In this document: in pieces, positions 24,835-36,000 of the stretch
How the letters are laid out: every line of letters starts with the position of its first letter
Position numbering within the stretch: position 1 is the stretch's first letter
DNA from: Ottelia alismoides
Lineage: Eukaryota; Streptophyta; Magnoliopsida; Alismatales; Hydrocharitaceae
Assembly (NCBI GenBank): GCA_037367405.1
Contig: JAZKJV010004140.1
Coordinates: 186,001-250,000 of the forward strand
DNA: 64,000 nt
Reading direction: 5' to 3'
The notes under the pieces: generated by a model
The model's database searches: none
What the model was told of the DNA's origin: nothing
What the model saw: the letters and a program-made list of their open reading frames with translations, nothing else
Made by a program: the position numbers and the translations under genes

Positions 24835-25218
24835 GGGTGTGTTTGGTACGCGGGTTAGACAGGTTAACTGGTATAGGGTAACCCGTTTTTGTGTTTTGGT
24901 ATTTGGATAGAGGGTTAAACTGGGGGTGGGTTAGAAGTGGGTTTGTTGTGATATGATTGTATTGAAGTTTGAAAAAGTGAGTAGTTATTGTGATGTGATT
25001 GTATTGGAGTTTGGAAAAGTGAGTTGAAGTGGAGTAGTTTATAATTTTATATGATATGATGGCATAATATATTATTTTTTGATGAAATTAATGATGGAAA
25101 ATTGATTGATTTATTTTTTAAAAAAGAGAAATGTCGGACCCACATTAGAGAGAGAAGGAGTGGGTTAGGGAGGGTAAACTCTCCAAAGAAGAGTTTAACC
25201 TCCCAACCGAACGACCCC
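24835..25218. mobile_element. Tourist/Harbinger-type MITE in Ath-C LTR
   Basis: 384 bp flanked by TAA at 24832-24834 and 25219-25221. It begins GGGTGTGTTTGGTACGCGGG and ends ACCGAACGACCCC; the inverted end reads GGGGTCGTTCGGTTGGGAGG, matching the start at about two thirds of 26 positions, including GGTTA-AC further in. Three-base TWA duplications with GGG...GTTTGG ends are the hallmark of PIF/Harbinger (Tourist) MITEs. It has no coding capacity. The related fragment at 10191-11851 lacks it, so it arrived after the two LTRs diverged. Confidence 0.85.
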
Positions 25219-25273
25219 TAAGGGGTTTTAAGACAAAATTCAAGAAGATTGATAATGAATCATGGATTCATCA

Positions 25274-25627
25274 TGTATCAATCTATATTGCGTGCATTGA
25301 GAGGAACTAAGAACATGAAGGGACAGAGCTACTCGAGCCTACCCCATCTCTATCTCGAACCTAATACTCCAGATGCCTACTAGAGAATATTCGGGGTAGG
25401 CTCGTAGGCCAAGAAGCAAGATCTTTATCAGGTTGAGTTTGCGAGCTATGCGGTATGTGCCGAGCTGAGCCCGAACCTAACCCAAAAAAGGGGGGTCAAA
25501 TATCACGGCCCTAGCCCGATCCATTTTTTATTCGGGCCTTAACTGGACGGAGCTACAAGGGCTTGGCTTCAGGCTGGGCCAAACCCAATCGAAAGATCAT
25601 CCTTAGTTACTCCCATAAAGAAAATCC
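25274..25627. other. GC-rich GGGCC-type low-complexity DNA
   Basis: No gene is visible. Between about 25380 and 25600 the sequence is rich in GGCC, GCCCGA and GGGCTTGGC words (CTGAGCCCGAACC, CGGGCCTTAAC, CTGGGCCAAACCC), as in the ends of hAT-type MITEs, and it contains a near-palindrome GAGCCTACCCC / GGGGTAGGCTC (about 25337-25408). I could not define element ends. Confidence 0.4.
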
Positions 25628-25630
25628 TTA

Positions 25631-25854
25631 GGAGCCTCTCGGTAGAGGAATAAGGGTGGATAAGGTGGAGGGATAGTGTATTGTTTTTGTTCATTTGAAT
25701 TGAAAGGATTAGCACAAATAAGGATGATGGATAAAATTTGTAAGTCATGAGGAATAAGGATGGATAATGTTTGTAAGTTAGAGGGAGTGGTTGCCAGGTG
25801 GCAGCAAGAGAGGCTGAGGTAAGCTATCCCTCCGATTTTTGGTGAGAAAGGCTC
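25631..25854. mobile_element. Harbinger-type MITE, degenerate
   Basis: Begins GGAGCCTCTCGGTAGAGGAATAAGG; this resembles the inverted right end of the better preserved MITE at 27505-27752 (GGGCCCGTTCGGTAGGAGAATAAG), including GAATAAGG sub-repeats. The right end GGTGAGAAAGGCTC is an approximate inverse of the start. Flanking trinucleotides are TTA (25628-25630) and TAA (25855-25857), so the target duplication is imperfect. Confidence 0.5.
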
Positions 25855-26367
25855 TAAGGCGCAAATAACGAGAATAGCATGAGGAATGGGAAGTGGGGAC
25901 GAACCCTCCTTTATACTCCCCTATCCCTCGTGCTATGTTGCAAATGATCATCCCCTTGTAATTTTGAATCTACATGAGCTTCATGTTGATGCACTATAAC
26001 CTTTTCAAGGGATAAAGTTTAGCCACCAGGGAGTCCAAAGAGGTGGGAATCTCTCGTTAGATTCCGAATCTCCTCGTTCTCGTCTCACACCTATGCTCCT
26101 TCGTATGCTCAAGTCCTACGACAAACTTCTTCGTATGTTCAAAACCAACTACAAACTCCTTTTGGCTCAAAAGAATCTCCACGGTGTCTCCTCTGCTGCT
26201 CTACCAATGACCGTAACTCCGTGTCAAGTCCGGAAGCCAGTTGTTATGGGCAGATGCGAGATGGATACCTCAAGTGATGCCATGAACCATCCAACCGAGG
26301 ATATTCTCCACCATTTGCTGTTAAAAAATGTCCGAAGGAGTCCCACACAATGATTCGTCGTTTGTGT

Positions 26368-26379
26368 TAAATATATAAA
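26368..26379 (+). promoter_or_regulatory. Possible TATA box of the NRT2.5-like fragment
   Basis: TTAAATATATAAATAA lies about 215 bp upstream of the NRT2-like ATG at 26591, a plausible distance for a plant promoter with a ~180-nt leader. Upstream (26050-26350) is a moderately GC-rich stretch with CTTCGTATG repeats. Whether it is still used is unknown. Confidence 0.3.
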
Positions 26380-26590
26380 TAATGGATTAGGCGTAGCTGT
26401 TGCAGGTCCCTTTCGTACGTGGAAAGTCAAACACGCTTATTGAAACTCCGTGCTATTTCGAACCATCCATCAAACGATCTTAATCTGTCGTTTTCTTCTT
26501 TGACTTCCGCTGGAAGGAGAATAAAGCGGACAAGGACTAGTAGTTCCGCCAGAAAACTGGGTAGCGGATTCACTTGGTCTAGCAATCACC

Positions 26591-26875
26591 ATGGCAGCAA
26601 CGCCGCCTTCTCCTACGGTTCCGAGGAATCGGTTTGAGCTGCCGGTAGATTCCGACCACAAAGCCACTGAATTTCCCATCTTCTCTTTGGCCGATCCCCA
26701 CATGAGATGCTTCCACCTCTCGTGGTTCTCCTTCTTCTGTTGCTTCGTCTCCACCTTCGCAGCCCCGCCGCTACTCCCGGTCATACGCGACAACCTCAAC
26801 CTCACGTCAACTGACATCGGCAATGCGGGCATCGCCTCTGTATCGGGCGCAGTGTTCGCGAGGCTGGACATATAA
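26591..26875 (+). pseudogene. High-affinity nitrate transporter NRT2.5-like, N-terminal fragment
   Basis: A 94-codon reading from ATG 26591 carries the unmistakable start of a plant NRT2 protein: residues 12-24 [13 protein letters not shown], then FSLADPHMR and [20 protein letters not shown] as the first membrane helix, then [35 protein letters not shown]2 proteins are MFS nitrate/proton symporters of the plasma membrane, about 500 residues with 12 helices. The [17 protein letters not shown] form with a short, Pro/Thr-rich N-terminus is closest to the NRT2.5 branch. Homology stops after FARL (family: A-M-G), with a TAA two codons later and no GT donor at the break; nothing downstream to 30450 resembles the other helices. 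So it is a truncated gene or captured 5' piece, with a reading frame that is still intact. Confidence 0.85.
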
Positions 26876-27501
26876 CATCGACAATAGATTTAAACAATCC
26901 AATGACTCGTTTGAAATTAGCTAGAATATGTGATATTCTTAACAAATATAAATTTAATTGCTATAAAAACGATAATATATCTTATTTTAATTTAAATCAT
27001 TGATGGAAAATTTTGAATATCAGTCAATAATTCAGTGATGATATAGCTACTAATTAATATATTATTCATTGTAAATTTTATAGTATATTATTTACTTTGA
27101 CAATGCATTAGTACTAGTTGTGATTTAACGAATATTATCAAACTTCCAAATGTTGAAGGTTCGTTTTGTGGTAGAGTATCTTAAAGTTCATTCGTATGTA
27201 TAAAGTGTTGTTTGACTCTTTCATGTTAGGACGCTAAATAGGATTTCACACTGCCCATAAGTATAGTGTCATAAAAGGAGGGACATATAATTACAAGGAT
27301 ATGTGTGTTATTTGCATTAAAAAAGGGAGAGTATTTGTGTAATATTGAGCGTGAACAATAAGAAAGTTCTACTTTTTTAGTTCTCTAGCTCCATCACATA
27401 TCTTCTCGGATTCACATTAGATTTATTTGATCGCTCTGTTTTTCAAAATGTAAACATCAAATACAGAGCCATCGTTGTTGGTCAAATTTGTATTGTACCA
27501 C
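26876..27501. other. AT-rich DNA after the NRT2-like fragment
   Basis: About 620 bp with stops in all frames. I see no further NRT2 exon, polyadenylation signal cluster, or transposon end. A second short anonymous stretch follows the next MITE (27756-28019). Confidence 0.5.
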
Positions 27502-27504
27502 TAA

Positions 27505-27752
27505 GGCCCTGTTCGTTTGGGGTATAAGGAGGAATGGAATAAGGGGAATAAGCCCCCAACACGCTTCCCCGTGGTACGATTATTCCCCATTATTTCATCT
27601 TATTTCACTCTTATTCCTATCTTTATCCCACCTTACCTACCTTTATTTCACCTTATTCTCCTTATTCTTATCCTCCAGCCGAACAGAGAATAGACACTTA
27701 TTCCCCTTATTCCCCATCCTTATTCCTGCTTATTCTCCTACCGAACGGGCCC
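27505..27752. mobile_element. Harbinger-type MITE, 248 bp
   Basis: Flanked by TAA at 27502-27504 and 27753-27755. Left end GGCCCTGTTCGTTTGG, right end CCTACCGAACGGGCCC (inverse GGGCCCGTTCGGTAGG): imperfect terminal inverted repeats of the common plant GGCCC-GTTCG type. The interior is built of TTATTCC/GGAATAA words, so both strands carry the same motif in opposite directions. A 90-codon open reading across it (27488-27760) is a composition artefact. Confidence 0.9.
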
Positions 27753-28019
27753 TAAGATAATGATATTCACATCTAGAATCCACGCCAATCTTAGACGAGA
27801 TCTGCTGATTGAAGGAATAGCAACTAGTCTACAGACACACGCATACATGTGTAACTCAACAATCTTTAATGATTCTCTTTAACACTACAATAAGATGGGC
27901 CTAAGACAATAAATAATTCAATATCGTTGGCATGTCTTTCATGCACAAAAACAATGTTATTCATTGATTTGTTCTTTGTAACAAATATTGCATTCATTTC
28001 TATATTACTCATATTTTAT

Positions 28020-30450
28020 TCTTGATAAACGATCAAATTTCATTCATCAAAAAGTAAGGTACAGAGCAATGCATTGCTCAGCAAGCAAGGACAACACTAA
28101 ACAAGCATAAAGTAGGAACATGGGGCCTTGGTATTTTTTAGAACCAAAGACCACCACCCAAGGATAAAAAATGGTGATAATGTTCATAGATCATCAAAAC
28201 TAAAATAAAATAGTACCATGTATAGATCCAAGGTAAATCGTCTGAGTTCAATGGACAATAAGGTTCAGGGAGGTACAAGCAGTTCTTTGCTACAAGCTGG
28301 CGATGAGTGCGAGGATGTGGTTCAGGGAGCTGACGATTTCTTGGCTGCAACAAAGGGTTAATGACTAAAAGAATTCAAGATTAACACTCCTTCAGATCAA
28401 TCACGAGCTTGGTGTTTGTTTGATGGATATCTGCCAATGAGATGAGGAATATGAGTGTGAATTATTATGTCAAAAAACTCATCCATGCTCCCACAACAAT
28501 TTGAAATATTAAGAATGAAAAATGCTGAAAGTAAAATGGTAGTGTAGGAATAAACGGAGAATGGTTTCAACATCAACCAGACATAGAAGACACCCATTTG
28601 TCGTAGGGATATCGATGTTCAAGGGTCTATCTTGTGCCCTGAGCATATTGTGGCTAAGTTACTAAAAGAAGATTGAGACTCTGAGGTAAAATGGCCTCAA
28701 CTAAATCTAATGCTAAATTTAGTACACAAGCCCCTGTGGACAAGCAAATTGTAAATGTGATTTGTCAATCATGTGGTGGTCATTTTTCTAGGAAGATTAA
28801 GTGTCAACAAAGTCCGGATGATGTTTAGAGAGAAATTCCTTTAGTCTTGGTGCGAATTTGGACTAACATGTAAGGGCTTCTAGCTAATTTTGTCTAGCAT
28901 CTAGAGGTCAGAGTGTGCTATTGATAGGGCAGTCTATTATTTTGAGCAAGATCCCAAAATACAAGGAAGAGTTCACACAGAGGAGGGTGCACATTGAGGT
29001 TGTCCCTATAGAGGAGGGCTTGATCACTTGAATTGATACAATAAGAGGCCATATTTCTTATGGCCCTAAAGTCAACTGTAATAGAGCACCAACACGACAA
29101 ATCACGTGGATTCAAAGGTTCAAGGATGACAATAGGTCGTGAGTTATGGTACCTCCCATAGATAATTTCAGTAAACAGAGATGCATGATTTTCTTGATTT
29201 GATCTAATATTTAGAAAGCATCGAATGGTTAAAAAGTTCTAAATCATGGATGTCCTACCATCATTAGACATGGGGGTGACACATGATTTCCCATCTAACT
29301 TGATGTTGATTTTTATCCTCATTGGTTCCTTTCCATAAGAAACAACACCAAATCTTGTCGATTGCAAGTGGAATATTTTTTGGCCCCTTCATAAATGAGA
29401 GCATGTGAGTGATAGAGAAGAGTTTGGTAAAGAAACCTAGATGGCAGTGATAGCATTCTGGATTCCATCAAAGAAGTTTTTTCCTTTTTGAATTTTTTGA
29501 TGATGGGAGCAAGTCATTTATCTTCAAGAGTTTAGAGGACAATGGTATATCAAAGTAGCAAATTGGAAAATCTTAGATTTGTCAGTTAAAGTTGTAGAAG
29601 AGACCATTTTTGGAATCTGAGATGTTGAGACAATGCAATGCAGTTTTGTTGTTATATATGCAAAGGCCGGATATCTCAGCAAAAATCTTCAAGGTGAAGT
29701 TGAGAAACTTAAAGGCATGCTCATCAAATTTTGAGAAAATAATAATCGCATCAGCCAAAAGCACATCAGTTATGAGTAGGTTTTCCTCCGATATACGATA
29801 TATTTCAATAAGGCTATGCTTGGTAAGGTTCTATAACGTACCTTCCAAAAAGTTTTATAAATAATAGATGTGACAACGGATCCCTTTGTCTAGCTCAAGA
29901 TCCCCTTGTCTAACTCCACAAGAAGGGTCTAAAAGGCATAAAAACGAGTTGTTAATTTTTAAGAAAGTCGCAATGCTTTTGATGAAGGCAGTTTCTCATT
30001 CCACAAGTTTTGGAGGGCAGCCACTTAAGGTGAGGGCCTTGGACATAACACTTCATTTGAGGAATCAAAGGCTTTCTTAAGGTCAATCTTAAAAACAACA
30101 ACTTTAGTTTTGTTATAACTCCATTGGGATAGAATTTTGGAGGTGATCATGTTGGTGTTAGATGCACCTCTGCGTTTCAGGAAGTCACACGAAGTCGCAT
30201 TGTGATGTTGGGATCTTCTCACCAAGCTTACGTGCCCATTGGTTGGTAATAACTTTACATAAAAGTCTTAGGGGTAGGTTTCTCAGACCGGTTGGGTGGT
30301 AAGTGCCAATGTATTATTGTTTACGTTTGTACAAGAACATAAAAACCACATTGTTCATGAATTTCAAGTCAGACGAATTGAAATTTGAAGAAAAAGGATG
30401 GGTAACCATAGCCATGAAATCTTCCTTGATTATATGCTAGTATTTTTCAA
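28020..30450 (-). mobile_element. Decayed LINE (non-LTR retrotransposon), 5'-truncated
   Basis: Minus-strand readings in several frames reproduce the order of a plant L1-type reverse transcriptase ORF: a partial thumb-to-finger start near 30300 (GTYHPTGLRNLPLRLLCKVI), CDFV-LP-T near 30190, KIDLKKAFDS near 30090, PPKLVE-ETAFIK near 30010, GDPLSP region lost, LADAIIIFS near 29750, then FLWKGTNEDKNQH near 29330-29370. Downstream the sequence continues to a tail reading like LMNEI-FDRL at about 28030-28060, consistent with the 3' end. Endonuclease and ORF1 are absent, as expected for 5' truncation. No LTRs. Element ends are estimates. Confidence 0.7.
29582..30225 (-). pseudogene. LINE reverse transcriptase core (dead)
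   Basis: The reading at 30025-30225 contains VVFKIDLKKAFDS, the first catalytic box (the Asp after KI) of LINE reverse transcriptases. The reading at 29582-29764 starts LLADAIIIFSKFDEHAFKF and continues AEISGLCIYNNKTAL, matching the family's F-A-D-D-(T/A)-x-x-F box and the following GL-IN-NKT segment. The second catalytic Asp is Ala here (ADA for ADD). With frameshifts between the boxes, the enzyme is inactive. Confidence 0.75.
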
Positions 30451-30479
30451 TGAATCATATAAAAATGACTACTCGTTGA

Positions 30480-30939
30480 TTTGTCTTGTAATCGATTTAA
30501 ATTTATCAAGGATTAATATAAATTTTAATGAATAAGTTAATAAAAAGATTTTTGTTACATGAAACTTTAATAATAAGTGTGACACTCGTTGTTACAAAAC
30601 ATAATTGGCAGCGAGTAATTTTCATTATTATATTTTTAACATCGGATATTGATATGCCTTGAATATTAAATATATGTTAACCCAGTTGAAGAACATTTTT
30701 GTTACTCACTTAAATCAAAACAAAAATGTGTAAAAATAAGTTATATTTTATGTGGGTAATTGGATTTTTTTATCTTTAGAATCCGTTTGTTGTTAGTCAT
30801 GTGAGCCCGGGGTGAACCATTTCTACAAAAAATGTTATTGTAATTTTTGATATATCAATAAAGGTTATCAGTTTATTTCACTACCTTTTGGAGATTAAAT
30901 GAATTAATGCACTTATAAGGCCCCTTAATACAATTAAGG
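30480..30939 (+). mobile_element. Cop-R LTR, first piece
   Basis: The last ~200 bp align with the inverse of Cop-L 7340-7560: AATTGGATTTTT, GAGCCC-G-GTGA, CAA-AAATGTTATT and GCA--ATAAGG-CCCTTA-TACAA occur in the same order. The sequence stops at the Ath-B insertion. The outer start of the LTR could not be aligned and is placed only approximately, just after the LINE. Confidence 0.5.
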
Positions 30940-33900
30940 TAATTAACCCTAAATCACCCTAGTTAATTTGGAAGAATTAGCGTTCGAATTTGTGTTCGTT
31001 CGTTGCAGTCGGGAAAAATCGGATTTAATAAAAAAACCACTTAATTAATTATTTTTCAACTAAAGACAAGCAATTGAATTTTTTTACTTGGGCAAGCCCA
31101 AGATCGAACTCAAGGAAGCCAATGTCTCCTTATGTTTATTTGAAGTCAGTCAAGAAATTAGGTTTTTAGGAGAGTATTTTTTTAGTATTTTTGAATGCAA
31201 GTGATAAATGAATTGTAAATTTGACTAAGTTGAAGAACTAAAATGCAAATTTCAATAAATTAAAGCCAAACAAATTTCAAACTTGGCCAGATTTGAACAC
31301 AGATGAAATTAAGCTACTGCACTTTTTTTAGTATTTTTGGAGGTAAAATGAATTTTCTATGAATTAAATATGCAGACTAGGTGATTTTACAAAGTTAATT
31401 TTAATAAATAACAAACCAATTATTTTGCAGAAATAAAATTATCAGGAAAATTATAAGAGCCTAAAAATAATTGATCATTGACCCATTTAAAATAAATTAA
31501 GAGAATCACCAAACAAATTATTCTGACTTTAATATGCATGCAAATGTTTTGAAATTAAAAAAACACTAAACTCTAGCCACTGTGATTTTTTAGCAATTTT
31601 TAGAGCACAAATTAATTTAATATCAAATTCAAAATAAACATTGGGTAAAATATACAATATTTCACCAAATTAATTCTGTTAAATAAATCACAACCCACAA
31701 ACTTACAAAGAAACATCAATTAGATAAAGAATTTATTGTTCTACAATATGCAATTTTTAGACAAAAGAAATAATGCTAATTAGATTTCAAATTAAAATAC
31801 AAACATAGGGGTCCTAATGCAATTTACAGAAATAAAAGAAAATAAAAAGAATGCAGACAACACTGATATGCAATTACCTATTCTTACGAGGGTCTTCTTG
31901 CAATTTTTGCCTCCATGCACCTGGGGGGCACGTGAGCTCCTAGTTGGTGGGTTTTCCTGCAAATCTTAGAATAACAGGGGCAGCTCTGCAAAACAACCCC
32001 AAGCCTCACGTGCCTTGCTTGTGAGGTGGTATTGGATAATGAGAAGGTAGAGGCCCGTCTGGAGGAGGTCGGTTCGCACTGACGACGGAGATACGTGCTG
32101 ACGGAGCGGGAGCTCGTCCGAAGGCGGCTGGGTTTCGATGACGAGGCTCTCCTTTGTTTGTGCGATGGTCTACGAGCTGGTGGTGGGACGTGGGAGCATG
32201 CGTCGCAAGCAGGGTGGAAGGGCCGGCTGATGACCAAGGTCCAGGGCCGTTGAGGGGAGGATGGTGCGCCTACGTGCATGACGGTATTTGGTGCGCGCTA
32301 ATACCACGCAGTGTGTGGCAAATTGAGGCAATCTCTTGGTCGGTTGATGTACATGGAAGATGGCACGCGCAGGCGGTGTGGAGTCCGCGAGGAGCTGTTC
32401 GCGCATAGGGGGCACGAGCGTGGATGCGTGGCTGCCGCTTGCTGCTTCAAGTTAGAGAAGGCTGAGATGGGTTGGGTACGACCTGCGAGATGCGAGGAGC
32501 TACAGCTGGTGGAGGAGGAGCGCGGAGGTCTGCCACGCTAGACAGAGGAGGCTGCGATGGAGGAAACCTCCCTGGTTGACACACGATGCATGGCGGTTGC
32601 GGGCGATGGCATCTGGAGCTGGCGAGGTGGCACATGAGGGAGTCGTGGCAGTGAAGTCCTATCGCTAGAGGAAACCGATCGAGACACGACTGGTGGTGAT
32701 GGAGGAGGTGTCGAAGGTCAGCAGGCTCGCCGGCAGATGTGGATGGCAAGCATGTGGACTGAGGAACGCGTGTGGCGGATCGTCGGTATGGCTCGCAGGC
32801 CAAGCGGCCGAGGCGGAGGCGGCTGGGTTTCGCTGGGGCAGAGGGCACACTATGAAGGTGGTTGTTGTGCCCGCGCACGGAGGTGACATAGTCGGTGGGG
32901 GATGAGTGGAGCAAGAAGATGAAAGGTGCGATGCAGTAGAGAAAGATAGGGAAGACGAAGGTGATTGATGCACGATTTAGGGAACACGAAGAAAAGCAGA
33001 GGAATGAAGAGAAAGCAGAAGGAGAAGAAGAAAGATATTGGAAGGAAGACTAGCTGGAATTCGCTGTGTTGTGTCTTGGATTAGGACTCAAAGAGGAGAC
33101 CTCGATCTTGGCTCAAGTCATGCGGCAGATGATGAGCTCAACAACTCGTTTTGGAGGAAGAGCTACGACGACGGACAACCGTCGGATCACAACATGAAGA
33201 AATAAGGTCATCACTCGAAGCCTAACGTTTGTTGTCACTAAACGAAGAAGCTCGGCTCCTCTCTCCTAATAGAATGACGGATAATGAGAAATTGAGAGGA
33301 GAAGGGAATAAAAAGGAGGAGAGGGAAGTTAGAAAAGATGTGAACAAGTTGGAGTAGAGAAGAAGTAAGAGAAGAAGGAAAAAAATAAAATAAATAAAGT
33401 AAATAAGTAGGCTACTAAAAATAATGAAGGGAAAACAATTAAAAGTAAATAAATAAATTAATATAATTAATTAATTAATTAATTAAAATATTAAATAAAT
33501 AAAATAAAAAATAAGAAAAATAAAATAAAATATGAAATAATAAATTAAGAAAAAAATAAGGTGACAGGTGGCGGCTCCAGGAACTGCCACATGTCGCACC
33601 TAGAAAAATAAAAAATTAAATGTAAAGAAAATAAAAAAGAAATAACAAATAGAGTCAAATCAAAAAGTGATCAACATGAAAATTTCTCTTCTCGATGAGA
33701 TCTACAACTAATCTGAAGGATCAAAAATCAAAATAAGTCATCTGTAAAAAAAGTATTTTTGGGCGTACCTTATAGATATAAAATACCGTATTTTATATTT
33801 TATAATTTTTTGTCATTTTTAAATAAGAGAAAAATAAAAATATAGTTAGAAAAATATGAAAGGAATATTTACAAGTTAATCTATTTTTTGTATTTTTAAT

Positions 33901-34439
33901 AACTAATAAAATAAAAAGATAAAAATAAAGGATATTTTGGTCAATATGTACAATATACAGTAGGGGCTCAAAATCCAAGTTTCACATACGATCTCCGGTT
34001 TTTATGAAATTAGTCTTGTTTCGAAGATCTTTAAATATATATAAGTTTAAAAGTAAGTAGACCCAAATCAGACACTGTATGAGGGAGATATTCACATTTA
34101 AAGTTTTTGGTCTCAAACTTGGATTTGGATTTTATTGGACAATTTTACAAGTTAGTATTTTTTGATATTTTTCCTTTATTAGTTAAACTATAGAGTTAGT
34201 TTTATTAGATTTGGAGTTAGTATAAAATATATACAAATAGGTTATTTTAGCTAATATACTAGTGAATCTTTACAAGTGAACTTGGCTCCTTATTTAATAC
34301 AAATATGAATGGTAGAATACAAATATTATTTCTAAATGTATGAATTTAAATAATGCACAACAAAAGAAAATTTGCAGCTAATTGCTCGGGAATAAAGCTC
34401 TATTTTTGACTTTTAGAGTGATGAATCACATATTCATCA
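30940..34439 (-). mobile_element. 3' LTR of Ath-B, 3.5 kb
   Basis: Starts TAATTAACC at 30940 and ends ATTCATCA at 34439. The architecture parallels the Ath-A LTR: an AT-rich part with a CGAACTCAAGGAAGCC box near 31110, a GC-rich core at about 31880-33250, then AT-rich sequence with AAATAAATAA runs. From about 33290 to the end it aligns with the 5' LTR (GAAGGGAATAAAAA-GGAGGAGAGG shared). Open readings of 66-155 codons in the GC-rich core (32150-32970) occur on both strands and are not genes. Confidence 0.75.
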
Positions 34440-34472
34440 ACCTACTATACTTAAATCTTACTCATCCCTGAG
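34440..34472 (-). other. Decayed polypurine tract and adjacent hairpin (Ath-B)
   Basis: Minus strand next to the LTR reads AAGTATAGTAGGT, the eroded form of AAGTATAGGGGG in Ath-A. Immediately inside lies CTCA-TCCC-TGAG (34461-34472), a small inverted repeat with the same four-base TCCC loop as the Ath-A counterpart at 45729-45748. The tract primes plus-strand DNA synthesis in LTR elements. Confidence 0.6.
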
Positions 34473-36000
34473 CAACTAAAATGGAATGCAAAAGTGAAAT
34501 GGTTTTGGGTTCCATACCAAGCTCATGAACAAAAGGTGAAAATAGGGCTTTACTTGACCTTTGGATTAATAGTGTGGCGGAACCTTATTGGGAATTGAAG
34601 TTAAGACCGAACAACCTTTAAGTTACACAAGTCTTTTATTCAAGTCTCCTCAAAAGTCAGGTCAGAATAGATCCTCATACGTAAATTCTGATTACTATGA
34701 ATCTTACTTGTACTGTGTAAGTGAAATATAGTTTTCCACGTCATAAATGACAAAGAAATAACCTCTTCTAACATGTTAACTCTAATTCTCCGGTCTAGTA
34801 GCTCTTTCCTCGAGGAGCAGGGTATTCGCTTCTAAGTTCAAGTGCAACCGACTCAAGAAGAGGGGGTGGAGAGAAGAATGGACAGTAGCCAGTGTAGCTA
34901 CCTATCCTAGGATGCTTGACCAGTGTAGCCAAGTCATCCAACTACAATCTTTGAAGCTCTTCTTTTTTTATACTTGTATATACACTCTGGCATACATTTT
35001 ACTTTTCAATCAGGCTTCTCCACTTTTGGAGATTCATCATTTTTTTTCTTTTCTCCTTTTTTTGACATATATACAAGTTGCAACATGTACATAAGGAGTT
35101 TTTCTCCTTGAGCCAGTAGACTATACCTCTTTTGAATCTTTATTGCAACCTACAACATCCCGTCCTTAGACGTCAACATCACTACACTAGGTTGAGATGC
35201 ACTACCCTCCCTCGAGGAGGACGAATGTTTCCACCTATGTGCTACTCCAAGACAAAGGATTCTACCTCCTCACCATCTCATCAATGAAGAACTACGTTCA
35301 TGGTGCTTGTCCAAGTTGGTTACTGTCTAAAAGAATCGTGCGTGTGTACGAAATATTCTACATATACCAATCAATATGACATGTGAACAAAGACTTACAG
35401 ACTCAAAGAATTAAGTCACTCGAACTGAAAAATCTTAACTCTAGTCCCTATAAGGTTCCTATGAAATTAGGTAGATCAAGTTCAAATCAAATCTATCCTC
35501 GACATCTATCCCTAACTTGGTTCACAACCCACTAACTTTTCATTTTGTATATGCTAGATATGTAGATGAGATGCATATGACATGCTAGGCACTCTTTTTC
35601 CTAATGCAAGGATGATATGTAAGAGTAAATAAGAAGCCCATTTTTTGTATGTATTTTACAATACTTTTAAAAGAGTATTTTACAACAATTTTTAGTTTAT
35701 ACAATATACATATTTTACAACTTGTACACAATATACATATTCTACAAGTATACATGCATTATGCATATTTTTTCAATTTTTTGTTATCCCTCCTATTTTA
35801 CAACATATTTTACAAAAGTATTATTTACAAAAAATTTACAACTTTTTACACAAATATTACACATATTATACAATACATATTATACATGAATTTTATAAAA
35901 AAAGTTTTTTCCAATTTTTACCCACCCTGTAATTATTGCATAATATATAAAAATACATGAAAGTACAAGCTATGGGTAAACTACATATGTAATATATACA
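34473..36000 (-). other. 3' noncoding region of Ath-B
   Basis: About 1.5 kb with no convincing reading frame. It is collinear with 45749-47320 of Ath-A: shared blocks include CTCTTTCCTCGAG-AGC-GGGT, CTTCTAAGTTCAAGTGCAACCG-CTCAAGAAGAGGGG, GAGCCAGTAGACTAT-CCTCTTTTGAA, and AATTAAGTCACT followed by CTATAAGGTTCCT. In other Athila elements this position can hold an env-like ORF; none is visible here. A run rich in TTTACAA repeats (about 35650-35960) is low complexity. Confidence 0.6.

Larger units (their letters stand above)
16540..25273 (-). mobile_element. Ath-C: internally deleted Athila-type Ty3/gypsy element
   Basis: Minus-strand element ordered 5' LTR (21979-25273), primer site, leader, gag, linker, protease, truncated 3' LTR (16540-17639). 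The first part of the left LTR is collinear with the right LTR: the CGAACTC-AGGAGGC box, AATAAAAGAATCTCGA, and GAAGCTCCAGC-GAGT are shared. RT, RNase H, integrase, the 3' noncoding region and the remaining two thirds of the 3' LTR are absent: sequence jumps from mid-LTR at 17639 straight into protease. Many stops in gag show it is old. I could not find a convincing 5-bp target duplication; the left end is set by loss of similarity at about 16540. Confidence 0.75.
21979..25273 (-). mobile_element. 5' LTR of Ath-C
   Basis: Starts TGATAACG at 21979 and ends TGGATTCATCA at 25273, keeping the TGAT...ATCA ends of the family. It has a GC-rich core at 22740-23640 and AT-rich outer part from 23700. 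A Harbinger-type MITE (24835-25218) is inserted near the outer end. Inside, the CGAACTC-A-GAGGCAGAATAACTG box near 22155-22185 is shared with the Ath-A and Ath-B LTRs in weaker form (CGGACTCAGGGAGC; CGAACTCAAGGAAGCC). Confidence 0.75.

Noticed and set aside
26093..26353. 86-codon reading upstream of the NRT2-like fragment
   Set aside because: No recognisable domain, overlaps a minus-strand reading, and lies in the probable promoter/leader region.
27488..27760. 90-codon plus-strand reading
   Set aside because: It coincides almost exactly with the 248-bp Harbinger MITE and its TTATTCC repeats.
28730..28840. Plus-strand CQSCGGHFSRKIKC resembling a gag zinc knuckle
   Set aside because: The spacing is C-x2-C-x2-H-x6-C, not C-x2-C-x4-H-x4-C, and it lies on the antisense strand of a recognisable LINE.
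32150..32973. Overlapping 70-155 codon readings on both strands
   Set aside because: High G+C in the Ath-B LTR core lowers stop frequency. No domain is recognisable and the 5' LTR lacks the region.
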